64,000 nucleotides of DNA from Parvibaculum sp039680535 (GCF_039680535.1 NZ_JBDKSS010000014.1:124001-188000); one strand, 5' to 3'; positions 33,632-42,752 are shown, numbered from the stretch's first letter. Notes: generated by a model from the letters alone, not told the origin. Translations and numbers: made by a program.

Positions 33632-35265
33632 TCTTCGGGGAGATCGAGACAGGCGACGCGGAAGGCGCGATCCTGGCCCACTCGATCCGGGCGGGCGCGG
33701 TGAGCTTCAAGAAGGGCCGCAAGCTCTCGGCGACGGATATCGCCGCGCTTGAGGCAGCAGGCATAGCCCATGTCACTGCGATCCGTTTCGAATCCTCCGA
33801 TGTCCCGGAAGACGAGGCGGCTGCCGCCCTTGCCCACGCGCTCGCAGGACCCGGCCTCGCCGTGGCGGAGCCCTTCACCGGCCGCGCGAACCTCTATGCG
33901 GAAGCCGACGGCGTCCTCGCCTATGACCGCGAGCGTCTCGACCGGATCAACCTTCTCGACGAAGCGCTGACGGTGGCGACGCTCGCCCCCTTCGAAACGG
34001 TCACTGCCCGGCAGATGATCGCAACGGTGAAGGTCATCCCCTTCGCCGCGCCGCGGGCAAGTCTCGACCGCGCAGCGGCGCTGGCCGGCGAAGGCGGACC
34101 CCTCCTTGCGCTCCATCCCTTTCGCCCGCATCGCGCGGCCCTCGTCGCCACGCGCCTGCCGGCGACCAAGGAGAGCGTCCTCGACAAGACGCGCGAGGTC
34201 CTTGCGGCGCGGCTCGGCAGCATGGGCAGCGAGATTGCGAAGGAGTACCGGGTTCCGCATGAGGCGCAGGCCGTGGCGGGGGCCGTCCGCGACGCGCTCG
34301 CGGAAGGTTTCAACCCCGTTCTCGTTTTTGGCGCCTCGGCCATCACCGACCGGCGTGACGTGGTGCCGGCAGGCATTGTCGCGGCGGGGGGCGAGATCCT
34401 GCATTTCGGCATGCCCGTCGATCCCGGCAATCTGATGCTCCTTGGACGGCATGGGACGACGCCCGTGCTCGGCCTGCCGGGCTGCGCGAGATCGCCGAAG
34501 CTCAACGGCTTTGACTGGGTCCTTGCGCGGCTTCTCGCCGGGCTCACGGTCACGCGCGAGGATGTCATGCGCATGGGGGCCGGAGGACTGCTCAAGGAAA
34601 TCGCCACGCGCCCGCAGCCGCGCGAGGGCCGCCGCGAAGAAGCGCCCTCGAAGCCCCTTGCGCCGCGCATCGCCGCGCTGATCCTCGCGGCCGGCAGATC
34701 GAGCCGCATGGGCGCGACGAACAAGCTCACCGCCGAGATCGAAGGCCAGCCAATGGTCGCACGCGCGGTCGACGCCGCGCTTGCCAGCGGCGCTTCACCG
34801 GTCATCGTCGTGACGGGCCACGAGGACAACGCTGTGCGCGCGGCACTTGCGAACCGGCCGATCGAGGTCGTGCACAATCCGGACTACGCAGAAGGCCTTT
34901 CGACCTCGCTTCGAGCCGGCGTCCACGCACTCCCCGCAGGCATCGACGCTCTCTTCGTCTGCCTTGGCGACATGCCCGACGTGACGCCCACGCATCTCAA
35001 CCGTCTCGCCGCCGCTTTCGACCCGGAAGAAGGCCGCACCATCTGTGTACCAACCTTCTCCGGAAAGCGCGGAAACCCCATTCTGTGGGGCGCGCAATAC
35101 ATTGCCGAAATGCGCGGGCTCAAGGGCGATGTCGGGGCCAAGCATCTCATCGGCGAGCATGAGGACGCGGTCTGCGAAGTGCCCATGCCGGACGAGGGAA
35201 TTTTCAGGGATATCGACACGCCGGATGACCTGAAACGGCGCAACAGCCCGCCTTCCGGCAAATAA
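33628..35265 (+). CDS. Molybdopterin-binding domain fused to MocA-like nucleotidyltransferase
   Basis: A 545-residue fusion. Residues about 1-335 are a molybdopterin-binding (MoCF/MoeA-like) region with LVFGASAITDRRDVVPAGIV and GMPVDPGNLMLLG. Residues from about 345 form a MobA/MocA-type nucleotidyltransferase beginning ALILAAGRSSRMGATNKL, with VVTGHEDN and FVCLGDMPDVTP. The likely product is molybdopterin cytosine dinucleotide, the cofactor of xanthine-oxidase-family enzymes such as CoxL. It ends the cox maturation block. The fusion is known from other alphaproteobacteria. Confidence 0.9.
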   Translation: MIFGEIETGDAEGAILAHSIRAGAVSFKKGRKLSATDIAALEAAGIAHVTAIRFESSDVPEDEAAAALAHALAGPGLAVAEPFTGRANLYAEADGVLAYDRERLDRINLLDEALTVATLAPFETVTARQMIATVKVIPFAAPRASLDRAAALAGEGGPLLALHPFRPHRAALVATRLPATKESVLDKTREVLAARLGSMGSEIAKEYRVPHEAQAVAGAVRDALAEGFNPVLVFGASAITDRRDVVPAGIVAAGGEILHFGMPVDPGNLMLLGRHGTTPVLGLPGCARSPKLNGFDWVLARLLAGLTVTREDVMRMGAGGLLKEIATRPQPREGRREEAPSKPLAPRIAALILAAGRSSRMGATNKLTAEIEGQPMVARAVDAALASGASPVIVVTGHEDNAVRAALANRPIEVVHNPDYAEGLSTSLRAGVHALPAGIDALFVCLGDMPDVTPTHLNRLAAAFDPEEGRTICVPTFSGKRGNPILWGAQYIAEMRGLKGDVGAKHLIGEHEDAVCEVPMPDEGIFRDIDTPDDLKRRNSPPSGK

Positions 35266-35392
35266 TTTTTATCTGACGCACACGCGACCGCCCGCTCTTT
35301 CTTGCAAATGCCCGAATGCGTCCCCAGCCGGCCATGGACGCGGGCCGCAGCCTCTGCCATGATTCCGGCCTGAGACAAGAGAGGGGAAAGCC

Positions 35393-36052
35393 ATGAAACT
35401 CTTGTTCATCGTTCCGTCGGCAGCGCTTCTTTTGGCGACACCCGCTGTCGCATATGAGCCGTTCACCGCATGGTCCGGCGTCTATGTCGGCGCCCAGGTC
35501 GATTATGGCTGGGGCCGCGCCCAGCTCCCCCAAGCAAGGCCCTCGGCCGGATATACGATCTACACAAATCTAGAACGGACCGAAGGCGTGGCCGGCACAT
35601 TGCGCGGCAGCTACAATTTGAAGACGGGCGCCTGGGTCGTTGGCGGCGAAGCCGAGCTTGGGCGTGCCAATGCGAATGCCACGCTGCCCGACTGGGCTTT
35701 CGGCGGCTACGGCAAGTCCGACATGGATTCAGTCGGCATGGCGCGTCTTCGCGCCGGGTATGCGATCAACAACACGCTCTATTATGCAACTGGCGGCCTG
35801 GCATTTGCTCATACGCAGGCAAACTTTGCAGACCTGCCGGCCTTCGACATCAATTCCGAAACAAAGAATGGATGGACGCTCGGCTTCGGCGCCGAACGCG
35901 CGCTGACCGACAAATGGACGACGCGTCTCGAATATCGCTATTCCGACTTCGGCCGCTTTTCCGATCCTAACGCCACTGCCAATCTGGGATGGAAGGATTA
36001 CAACAGCATCACCGAACACGTGATCCGGCTCGGCTTCAACTACAAGTTCTGA
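35393..36052 (+). CDS. Outer-membrane beta-barrel protein (Omp25/RopB-like)
   Basis: A 219-residue exported protein. The signal peptide is MKLLFIVPSAALLLATPAVA, cleaved about residue 20. The mature part begins with WSGVYVGAQVDYGWGRAQ, typical of porin-family opacity-like barrels. It alternates amphipathic strands (WVVGGEAELGRANANA, MARLRAGYAINNTLYYATGG) and ends with HVIRLGFNYKF, the C-terminal aromatic needed for barrel insertion. A strong site AGAGAGGGGAAAGCC precedes the ATG. A terminator follows at 36077. Confidence 0.88.
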   Translation: MKLLFIVPSAALLLATPAVAYEPFTAWSGVYVGAQVDYGWGRAQLPQARPSAGYTIYTNLERTEGVAGTLRGSYNLKTGAWVVGGEAELGRANANATLPDWAFGGYGKSDMDSVGMARLRAGYAINNTLYYATGGLAFAHTQANFADLPAFDINSETKNGWTLGFGAERALTDKWTTRLEYRYSDFGRFSDPNATANLGWKDYNSITEHVIRLGFNYKF

Positions 36053-36076
36053 TCGTTCCGCTATAAACAGGAAACA

Positions 36077-36101
36077 GCCCGGCCATTGCGCCGGGCGTTT
36101 T
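36077..36101 (+). terminator. Intrinsic terminator after the barrel gene
   Basis: GCCCGG-ccattgcg-CCGGGC followed by GTTTTC, 25 bases after the outer-membrane gene stop and just before the convergent LysR gene end. Confidence 0.75.
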
Positions 36102-36105
36102 CATT

Positions 36106-37020
36106 TCAGATGTTTCCAGCCACCCCGGATCGCGTTCGGCCGAGATGAAGGCCCGCCGCGAAATACGCGCCGAAGAAATCCATCACCGCTCTTATGCGCG
36201 GCACATTGCGCAAACGCTCATGCGTCAGCAGCCATATTTCCGGCGCCGGGAGATCGGGCGTAAAGCAGCGTATGAGTGACGGATCCCCCGCACAGATGAA
36301 GTCCGACATCAGCGACACGCCGACACCCGCCTTGAGGCTCGAATAAATACCCGTGACATTGTTTGGGCGTAGCACGACGGCACTTTCCGGCACATGGGCG
36401 CTGACCCATTCGGTCATGTCGCTTCGAAGCACCTTCGGATCGACCGTGATAATGGCGTGCCTGGCGAGATCCTCGACCGTCTCCGGCTTACCATGCGCGT
36501 CGGCATAGTCGCGACTGCAATAGACGCTCCATGCATCCTTGGCGACGCAGCGCCCCACCAGGTCGGGCTCCGTCGGGCGCCAGCCTGCGCGCAGAGCCAC
36601 ATCGGCCTCTCCCTTGCGCAGGTCAAGATAGTTGTCCGTCGCCACGAACTCGAGGCGCAGCGAAGGATAGGCGTCCCGGAAGTCCCTGATCGCCTGCATG
36701 AGGAACAGATTGCCCAGCACCTGGTTCGTCGTGAAGCTGACTGATCCCGTCAGGCCCCGTTTCAGCGCATCGACGCCCGCCTTCGCGACGGCGGCGGCCG
36801 CCTCCACTCCCTCCGCGGATTCAAGCAAGGCCTCCCCCGCTTCGGTCAGCACATAGCCTGAGGGGCGCTTATCGAAAAGTTCGAGCCCGAAATCGGCCTC
36901 CAGCGCCGCGATCCGGCGCGAGACGGTGCTCTGGCTCACCTGAAGCGTCCGCGACGCCCCAAGGGTCGTTCCCGACCGGGCAACCGCAAGGAAATATTTG
37001 AAGTCGTTCCAGTCGGCCAT
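36106..37020 (-). CDS. LysR-family transcriptional regulator
   Basis: A 304-residue LysR regulator. The N-terminal helix-turn-helix covers about residues 3-62 (FKYFLAVARSGTTLGASRTL, then QSTVSRRIAALEADFGLELF). The effector domain begins near residue 90 (GSVSFTTNQVLGNLFL). I use the ATG at 37020 (MADWNDFKYF), where LysR proteins normally begin; a GTG further up adds an unrelated tail. It is divergent from the glutathione transferase gene across 125 bases, which suggests it may regulate that gene; the effector is unknown. Confidence 0.88.
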   Translation of the reverse strand: MADWNDFKYFLAVARSGTTLGASRTLQVSQSTVSRRIAALEADFGLELFDKRPSGYVLTEAGEALLESAEGVEAAAAVAKAGVDALKRGLTGSVSFTTNQVLGNLFLMQAIRDFRDAYPSLRLEFVATDNYLDLRKGEADVALRAGWRPTEPDLVGRCVAKDAWSVYCSRDYADAHGKPETVEDLARHAIITVDPKVLRSDMTEWVSAHVPESAVVLRPNNVTGIYSSLKAGVGVSLMSDFICAGDPSLIRCFTPDLPAPEIWLLTHERLRNVPRIRAVMDFFGAYFAAGLHLGRTRSGVAGNI

Positions 37021-37145
37021 GCCGGAGATTATGCATTTCTGGTGAACGAGAGCGCAAGAACGGTGTTTGAGAAGGAAAGGCCGGGCCACTACATCCCGCT
37101 CACGGACCTCGCCCCCCTTAAGGTCCGCAAGCGGAGGAACAGACC

Positions 37146-37802
37146 ATGAAGCTCTATTACGATCCGATCTCGACGACTTCGCGTGCCGTCACGCTTTTCC
37201 TCGCCGAGGAGAACATCGCGCATGAGGAAGAGATCGTCAGCCTTTATGCAGGCGACCAGCACAAGGCCGAATTCGCGGCCATCAATCCCAACATGCAGGT
37301 GCCGGTGCTCGTCGACGATGACCTCGCCCTGGCCGAGAGCAGCGCGATCCTGAAGTATCTTGCCGACAAGTTCAGTTCGCCCGCCTATCCGGCCGATCTG
37401 AAGCTGCGTGCCCGCGTCAACGAGGCGATGGACTGGTTCAACACCGGCTTTCACCTGACCTTCTGCGCTCTCACCATCTATCCGGTCATGGTTCCGGACT
37501 TTGCGGTGCACGACGCTGCGACGCGCAAATACATCAGCGATATCTCCCACAAGCGCGTGCTGCGCTATTTCGACATTCTCGACCGCCACATGATCGGCAC
37601 GAACAATTTCGTTTGTGGCAACGAAATCACCATCGCCGACTATCTGGGCGCCACCTATGTAACGCTTGGCGAAGTCATCGGCTTCGACCTCGCCCCCTGG
37701 CCCAACGTCCGGCGATGGATCGCGGGGCTGAAAGCGCGGCCCTCCTGGGACGCTGCCTATGCCGGCTTCAACGGGCTGGTAAGCGCCGCGCGCGCCGCCT
37801 GA
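37146..37802 (+). CDS. Glutathione S-transferase
   Basis: A 218-residue two-domain GST. The thioredoxin-like N-terminal domain starts MKLYYDPISTTSRAVTLFLA and has the glutathione-contact segment QVPVLVDDDLALAESSAILKYL near residue 55. The C-terminal helical domain includes NEITIADYLGATYVTLGEVI. The catalytic residue is probably the Ser/Thr in the first helix turn, as in theta-like enzymes. GGAGG lies eight bases upstream of the ATG. It is transcribed divergently from the LysR gene. Confidence 0.88.
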   Translation: MKLYYDPISTTSRAVTLFLAEENIAHEEEIVSLYAGDQHKAEFAAINPNMQVPVLVDDDLALAESSAILKYLADKFSSPAYPADLKLRARVNEAMDWFNTGFHLTFCALTIYPVMVPDFAVHDAATRKYISDISHKRVLRYFDILDRHMIGTNNFVCGNEITIADYLGATYVTLGEVIGFDLAPWPNVRRWIAGLKARPSWDAAYAGFNGLVSAARAA

Positions 37803-37825
37803 GCCCCATTCATTAGGTCAACGCC

Positions 37826-38707
37826 ATGAAGATATTTCTGCGGATCGCCGCCATCGCGGCGATAACGATCCTGCTCGCCCTGTCGTCGCTCTACGCGGCA
37901 TCGCAGTGGCGGCTCGCACAACATTATGACGTGCCGCTCGCGTCACTTCGCATCGCGCCTTCCACGACTCTTGTGGCCGAGGGCGAGCGGCGCGCGCATA
38001 TGTTCGGCTGCACCGGGTGCCACCACGAAGCCGGTAACGTGCTCTTCAAGGCACCCGGCGTCGGACGGCTCGTCGCGCCAAATCTCACCCGGATGGCTCC
38101 GCTCTACTCCGACGCCGAACTTGTGCGGCTCATCAGGCACGGTGTGAAGCGCGACGGCACCAGCGCCATCGCCATGCCCGCCGCCGCTTTCAGCGGCCTT
38201 TCCGATGAAGATATCGCCGCCATCATTTCGTGGCTGCGCACTCAACCGCGAGTGGCCGATGCAGAGCCCGCGCGTACCTCATGGGGCCCGATCGGCTGGT
38301 TCGCCGTCGCGACCGGCAGAGTCCCCTTCAGCGCGGAGCGCGCCCGCAATATCGCGCCGCCGCTCCAGCGCCCACGCGCGACGCCGGCCAAGCAGGGCGA
38401 ATATCTCGTCCAGAGCATTTGCAGCGATTGCCACAAGCTCGACGAGGAAAACGACAATGGCTGGGGCATGCACACGCCGCCGCTTCGCATGATGGGGCAA
38501 GCCTATTCGCTCACCGACTTCCACACGCTGATGCGGACGGGAAAGGCGATGGGTGACCGCGAGGTCGGCACGATGTCAAAGGTCGCGCGAAGCGATCTCT
38601 CGCATATGACCGATAAAGAAATCGACGCGATCCACGCCTATCTCAACGCCGCTGAGGGCTCCGACCGTGTAGCCGCCGCGCCTCTGTCCGCATCGAACGG
38701 AAGATGA
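37826..38707 (+). CDS. Diheme c-type cytochrome
   Basis: A 293-residue exported cytochrome. An N-terminal membrane/signal segment (IAAIAAITILLALSSLYAAS) is followed by two heme c sites: FGCTGCHH near residue 60 and SICSDCHK near residue 199. Methionines usable as axial ligands follow each site (AIAMPAAAF and TPPLRMMG). It lies 23 bases after the GST gene and may be co-transcribed. The electron donor and acceptor are unknown; such diheme proteins often serve periplasmic dehydrogenases. Confidence 0.85.
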   Translation: MKIFLRIAAIAAITILLALSSLYAASQWRLAQHYDVPLASLRIAPSTTLVAEGERRAHMFGCTGCHHEAGNVLFKAPGVGRLVAPNLTRMAPLYSDAELVRLIRHGVKRDGTSAIAMPAAAFSGLSDEDIAAIISWLRTQPRVADAEPARTSWGPIGWFAVATGRVPFSAERARNIAPPLQRPRATPAKQGEYLVQSICSDCHKLDEENDNGWGMHTPPLRMMGQAYSLTDFHTLMRTGKAMGDREVGTMSKVARSDLSHMTDKEIDAIHAYLNAAEGSDRVAAAPLSASNGR

Positions 38708-38728
38708 CGCGAAAGCCGAATGTGAATC

Positions 38729-40345
38729 TCAGACCACAAACACAGCGGCGGAACGGGGCCCGAGTTTTATTCCCGTTCCGTCGCGCGTCGCCGAGCCCAG
38801 TTTCAAAAGCTCATCTTTCGGCGCTTGAGGCAGCCGCCACTCCGCCTCGTTACGGCTGAGATTGAACACGCAGAGAAGACGCTCCCCGGAGGCGACGCGC
38901 TCGAAGGCGAGAATGGCGTCGCCCTCAGCTTCGAGGAAGCGGATGTCGCCGTCGACAAGCGCCGCATGCGCCTTTCGAGTGGCGATGAGGTGGCGAGCAA
39001 AGGCGAGGACGGACGCATCGTCCTTCTGCTGCGCATCCGCCGCGCGAACGCGGTGGTAGTCGGGAATGGGAAGCCAGGGCGAGCCATTCGTGAACCCCGC
39101 TTCATGCGACGCCGCCTCCCAGGGCATGGGCGTGCGGCAGCCGTCGCGCCCCTTGCTGAATGGAAAATAGAGATCGCCGACCGGATCCTGAATCCATTTC
39201 CGCTCAAGGTCGACTTCCGGCAATCCCAATTCCTCGCCCTGATACATCAGAACGGTGCCCTTGAGCGTCATGAGCAGCGCAAGCTCGAGTTTGGCGAGCT
39301 GGTCGTCGCCCTGCCCGCCACCCCACCGGGTCACCGGGCGCACGATGTCATGGTTCGAAAATGTGACGCAGGGCCAGAGATGGTCGAGCGGCATCAGCAA
39401 CTCGTCGAAATAGGTGCGGAAGACCTTCGGCTGGAAGGTCCAGTCTTCCAGAAAATCGAATGTGTAGCCCGTGTGAAGGCGCTCCATGCCGCCCGCATAG
39501 ATGCCGAACATGGAGGGCTCTTCGGAGAATTCACCGAAGGCGAGCCGGTCGTCATATTCATCCATGACCTTGCGTACGCGCTTCATCGCCCATTCATTCT
39601 CCGGCGTATTCGCGTCGTAAATGTGCCGTTGAAGCCTCGGCGCATGGGCCCAGTTCGCAAAGGTACGCTCGGCCATCGGCACCGGCGGATTGTCGCGCAG
39701 ATGTTCGTCATGCACATAGGAATTGGCGACATCGAGACGGAAACCGTCGACGCCGCGGTCGAGCCAGAAGCGCAGCACATTCATGCAGGCTTCGACCACA
39801 TCCGGATTGTGGAAGTTCAGCTTCGGCTGGCTCTTCAGGAATTTGTGAAAGTAATATTGCTGTCGCAGAGGATGCCACGACCATGCCGCGCCGCCAAAGG
39901 CCGCGAGCCAGTTGTTCGGCGGCGTGCCGTCTTCCTTCGCCTCCGCCCAGACATACCAGTCCGCCTTCGCATTGTTGCGCGAGAGAAGACTTTCCTGAAA
40001 CCAGGGGTGCTGGTCCGACGTGTGGCTCAACACCTGATCCAGGATGAGCTTGAGGCCGCGGGCATGCGTCTCCTTCACCAGCCGGTCGAAATCCGCCATC
40101 GTCCCCATTTCCGGCGCGATGCCGCAATAGTCCGATACGTCATAGCCGAAGTCCCGATTGGGCGAAGGGTAGATGGGCGAAAGCCAGATCGCGTCGGCGC
40201 CGAGCGAGGCCACATAGTCCAGCTTCCGCTCTATGCCTTTCAGATCTCCGATCCCGTCTCCGTCCGTGTCGAGAAAGCTGCGCGGATATATCTGATAGAC
40301 GACCGCCCCTTGCCACCATGGCTTCTTGCCGGCTTCCGCACCCAT
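38729..40345 (-). CDS. GH13 alpha-glucosidase / oligo-alpha-glucosidase
   Basis: A 538-residue glycoside hydrolase family 13 enzyme. It begins WWQGAVVYQIYPRSFLDTDG. Conserved regions are LILDQVLSHTSDQHPWF, the nucleophile Asp in GVDGFRLDVAN, the acid/base Glu in LAFGEFSEEP, and the stabilising Asp in FSNHDIVRP. GRDGCRTPMPW is typical of intracellular alpha-1,4/1,6-glucosidases and related transglucosidases. There is no signal peptide. I take the ATG at 40345 because an upstream extension is not conserved. It follows the sirtuin gene by 71 bases in the same direction. Confidence 0.88.
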   Translation of the reverse strand: MGAEAGKKPWWQGAVVYQIYPRSFLDTDGDGIGDLKGIERKLDYVASLGADAIWLSPIYPSPNRDFGYDVSDYCGIAPEMGTMADFDRLVKETHARGLKLILDQVLSHTSDQHPWFQESLLSRNNAKADWYVWAEAKEDGTPPNNWLAAFGGAAWSWHPLRQQYYFHKFLKSQPKLNFHNPDVVEACMNVLRFWLDRGVDGFRLDVANSYVHDEHLRDNPPVPMAERTFANWAHAPRLQRHIYDANTPENEWAMKRVRKVMDEYDDRLAFGEFSEEPSMFGIYAGGMERLHTGYTFDFLEDWTFQPKVFRTYFDELLMPLDHLWPCVTFSNHDIVRPVTRWGGGQGDDQLAKLELALLMTLKGTVLMYQGEELGLPEVDLERKWIQDPVGDLYFPFSKGRDGCRTPMPWEAASHEAGFTNGSPWLPIPDYHRVRAADAQQKDDASVLAFARHLIATRKAHAALVDGDIRFLEAEGDAILAFERVASGERLLCVFNLSRNEAEWRLPQAPKDELLKLGSATRDGTGIKLGPRSAAVFVV

Positions 40346-40415
40346 GACGACGCTTCTCCCCGTTTGCGTTGCTTCATGAATACTGTAGCGGGTCGGAGAG
40401 ACGAGGCAATCGCCC

Positions 40416-41156
40416 TCAATTGAGCATGGCGATCGGCGCGAGCGTCGGCCCGATCTCGCCATGGATGACGAGGTCGGCAATGGAGTCGAGGTCCGTCGGC
40501 TCCCGGTTCAGGATGACGAGCCGCGCGCCATTGCGCTTGGCAATGATCGGAAAGCCCGCTGCCGGAAAGACCTGAAGCGACGAGCCGATGGCGACGAAGA
40601 GGACGCAGGCGAGCGCCGCATCCTCCGCGCGGCGCATTTCCTCCTCGGGCATCGCCTGGCCGAAGGAAATCGTGGCCGACTTGATGAAGCCGCCGCAGCT
40701 GCGGCATTCGGGGCATTCACCCGTCTCGTCGAACATCACACGCACATCTGCCAGCTCATAGCGCTCGCCGCAATCGAGGCACTTCGCATAGGTGCCGTTG
40801 CCATGCAGCTCGATGACCTTTTCGGGCGGCACGCCGGAGTTCTGATGCAGATTGTCGATATTCTGCGTGATGACATGGGCGACGATGCCCATATCGACGA
40901 GCTTCGCGATGGCCATGTGCCCCTTGTTCGGGTCGGCCTGCTGCACCGTCTTGTCGATCTCGAATTTCCGCCGCCATGCCTCGCGGCGAAGTTCTGCGGA
41001 GCGGAGGAAATCGTTGAAGTCGATCGGCGCCATCTTGGTCCAGAGCCCGCCGGGGCTTCTGAAATCGGGAATACCGCTTTCCGTGCTGATGCCTGCGCCC
41101 GTGAACACGACGACGCGCGACGCCTCGTCGATCATCCGCTTCAATTCGCTGTTCAT
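40416..41156 (-). CDS. NAD-dependent protein deacylase (Sir2 family)
   Basis: A 246-residue sirtuin. The NAD-binding motif is FTGAGISTESGIPDFRSPGG near residue 20, the catalytic His region is QNIDNLHQNSG followed by ELHGN, and a zinc site is made by CLDCG and CPECRSCGG. The ending contains VAIGSSLQVFPAAGFP and LNREPTDLD. I prefer the ATG at 41156, which has GAGGA six bases upstream; an ATG at 41198 adds 14 residues. Targets are unknown; acetyl-CoA synthetase is a common one. Confidence 0.9.
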   Translation of the reverse strand: MNSELKRMIDEASRVVVFTGAGISTESGIPDFRSPGGLWTKMAPIDFNDFLRSAELRREAWRRKFEIDKTVQQADPNKGHMAIAKLVDMGIVAHVITQNIDNLHQNSGVPPEKVIELHGNGTYAKCLDCGERYELADVRVMFDETGECPECRSCGGFIKSATISFGQAMPEEEMRRAEDAALACVLFVAIGSSLQVFPAAGFPIIAKRNGARLVILNREPTDLDSIADLVIHGEIGPTLAPIAMLN

Positions 41157-41248
41157 CGCGTCCTCAGCTTTGACCTTTGCCGCCGTTTCGTGAATCATGC
41201 CCCAAATCCTGGCAAAGCCAAGTCGAGCAGAAGGAAAGGCGCAAGCCC

Positions 41249-41668
41249 ATGAAATATCTCCATACGATGGTGCGCGTCGGCGATCTCGACAAGTCGCTCG
41301 ACTTCTACTGCGACAAGCTCGGCCTTGAGAACAAGGGCCGCTTCGACATCGAGGCGGGCCGTTTCACCCTCGTCTTCCTCGCTCCGCCCGGCCAGCCGGA
41401 CGCGCAGATTGAGCTGACCCATAACTGGGACCCGGAAGAGCTGGGCGAAGGGCGCAATTTCGGCCATCTCGCCTATGAGGTCGACGACATCTATGCCTTT
41501 TGCGACCGGCTGATGAAGGGTGGCGTTACCATAAATCGCCCGCCTCGCGACGGACGCATGGCCTTCGTCCGCTCGCCCGACAACATCTCCATCGAGCTTC
41601 TGCAGAAAGGCGCGCCACTGCCCGCGCAGGAGCCCTGGGCTTCCATGCCGAATGTGGGGCATTGGTAA
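41249..41668 (+). CDS. Lactoylglutathione lyase / glyoxalase I family protein
   Basis: A 139-residue VOC-fold enzyme. It starts MKYLHTMVRVGDLDKSLDFY, with the first metal-ligand His, and contains FTLVFLAPPGQPDAQIELTH with the conserved Glu. It then has NFGHLAYEVDDIYAF, and ends with FVRSPDNISIELLQKG, the last ligand Glu. This matches glyoxalase I, which detoxifies methylglyoxal with glutathione. The ATG at 41249 follows AAGGAAAGG. The upstream frame extension to 41177 overlaps the divergent sirtuin start and is not conserved. Confidence 0.9.
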   Translation: MKYLHTMVRVGDLDKSLDFYCDKLGLENKGRFDIEAGRFTLVFLAPPGQPDAQIELTHNWDPEELGEGRNFGHLAYEVDDIYAFCDRLMKGGVTINRPPRDGRMAFVRSPDNISIELLQKGAPLPAQEPWASMPNVGHW

Positions 41669-41715
41669 TCCCGCACATCTGGCGAGGCGCGTCGCGCGGG
41701 TATAAGCTCACACCC

Positions 41716-42039
41716 ATGAGCAAGTTCACGCGACATCTCCTCGTCGGCCTTGCCGGTTCGCTGCTGGCGCTTTGCGGCAGCGCGGCCATGGCCGGCGGTC
41801 TCACCGTTGGTAACGCTCTCTCCACCGGCCCGTTCATCCCGATGCATGAGCCGATGTTCGTCGGCGAGGGCCCCTTCGACGGCGATCCGCCGCCGCCCGG
41901 ACATCCCTGCAGCAAGGTCGTGCGCGACGGCCCCACCGGCGATGGCCGCATGGCGCATTGGAGCGCCCTGCGCTGCTACGACGCCGCCGGGCGGCCCTAT
42001 ATCGTCCGTGGCAGCGAGCGTATCGAAGGCTTTTACTGA
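41716..42039 (+). CDS. Small exported hypothetical protein
   Basis: A 107-residue product of unknown function. A clear signal peptide, HLLVGLAGSLLALCGSAAMA, is followed by a Gly/Pro-rich mature part of about 80 residues. Two cysteines (HPCSKVV and LRCYDA) could form a disulfide in the periplasm. No domain is recognised. It lies 47 bases after the glyoxalase gene in the same direction, and a longer frame back into that gene is spurious. Confidence 0.6.
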   Translation: MSKFTRHLLVGLAGSLLALCGSAAMAGGLTVGNALSTGPFIPMHEPMFVGEGPFDGDPPPPGHPCSKVVRDGPTGDGRMAHWSALRCYDAAGRPYIVRGSERIEGFY

Positions 42040-42105
42040 TCCGCCTCGGATCTGGCAGTTTCGGCGCAAACAGGTCCGTATACTGACGACATGTCGGCGC
42101 GCGGC

Positions 42106-42675
42106 CTAGTATTCGAAGTGCCGCGGCAGTTCCGCGAGGACCGGATGCGTCCGGTCCTTGGCCGAAAGCACAGGCTCAACGCCGCCGAGCTGCCAGTCGA
42201 TGCCGAGCGCCGGATCGTTCCACAACAGGCCGCCGTCATTCGCGGCGGAATAGAAGTTCGAGACCTTGTAGAAGACTTCGGTTTCAGGCTCGAGCGTCAC
42301 CAGCCCATGCGCGAAGCCGATTGGCACCAGCAACTGCAGGCCGTTCGCTGCGCTCAGGACCACCTTTTCGTGCTCGCCGAAGGTCGGGGAGCCCTGCCGG
42401 ATATCGACCACCACGTCGAGGATGCTGCCGCGGATGACGCGGACGAGCTTGTCCTGCGCGAAGGGATGGGTCTGAAAATGGAGGCCGCGCAGCGTGCCCT
42501 TTTCGGCGGAGCGCGACTGGTTGTCCTGCACGAAACTGGTGTGAATGCCGGCCTCAGCGAAGCTCCGCTGGCTATAGGTCTCCGCGAAGAAGCCGCGTGC
42601 ATCCTCGAAGCGCCGCGTCTCGATGAGCTTCACATCCGGAAAACGGCCGAGCTGCGTCACCTTGATGCCGGACAT
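42106..42675 (-). CDS. rfbC: dTDP-4-dehydrorhamnose 3,5-epimerase
   Basis: A 189-residue cupin-fold epimerase that makes dTDP-4-keto-L-rhamnose. Family motifs are FEDARGFFAETYS near residue 25, FVQDNQSRSAEKGTLRGLHF with the catalytic His, VVVDIRQGSPTFG, and IGFAHGLVTL. It ends with the sugar-binding segment LLWNDPALGIDW. The ATG at 42675 has GGGGA nearby; the upstream frame runs into tRNA-Glu and is false. Other rhamnose genes are not in the window. Confidence 0.92.
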   Translation of the reverse strand: MSGIKVTQLGRFPDVKLIETRRFEDARGFFAETYSQRSFAEAGIHTSFVQDNQSRSAEKGTLRGLHFQTHPFAQDKLVRVIRGSILDVVVDIRQGSPTFGEHEKVVLSAANGLQLLVPIGFAHGLVTLEPETEVFYKVSNFYSAANDGGLLWNDPALGIDWQLGGVEPVLSAKDRTHPVLAELPRHFEY

Positions 42676-42752
42676 GATTTTCCCCGCTCCCAATTCGTGA
42701 AAGCCGGTCGAGAATATCGTCTGGGGAATGCGGCCATCCGGCCGCTGCAACA

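Noticed and set aside
38825..40423. Long plus-strand open frame (532 codons) opposite the GH13 gene
   Set aside because: Antisense shadow; the GH13 frame has every catalytic motif.
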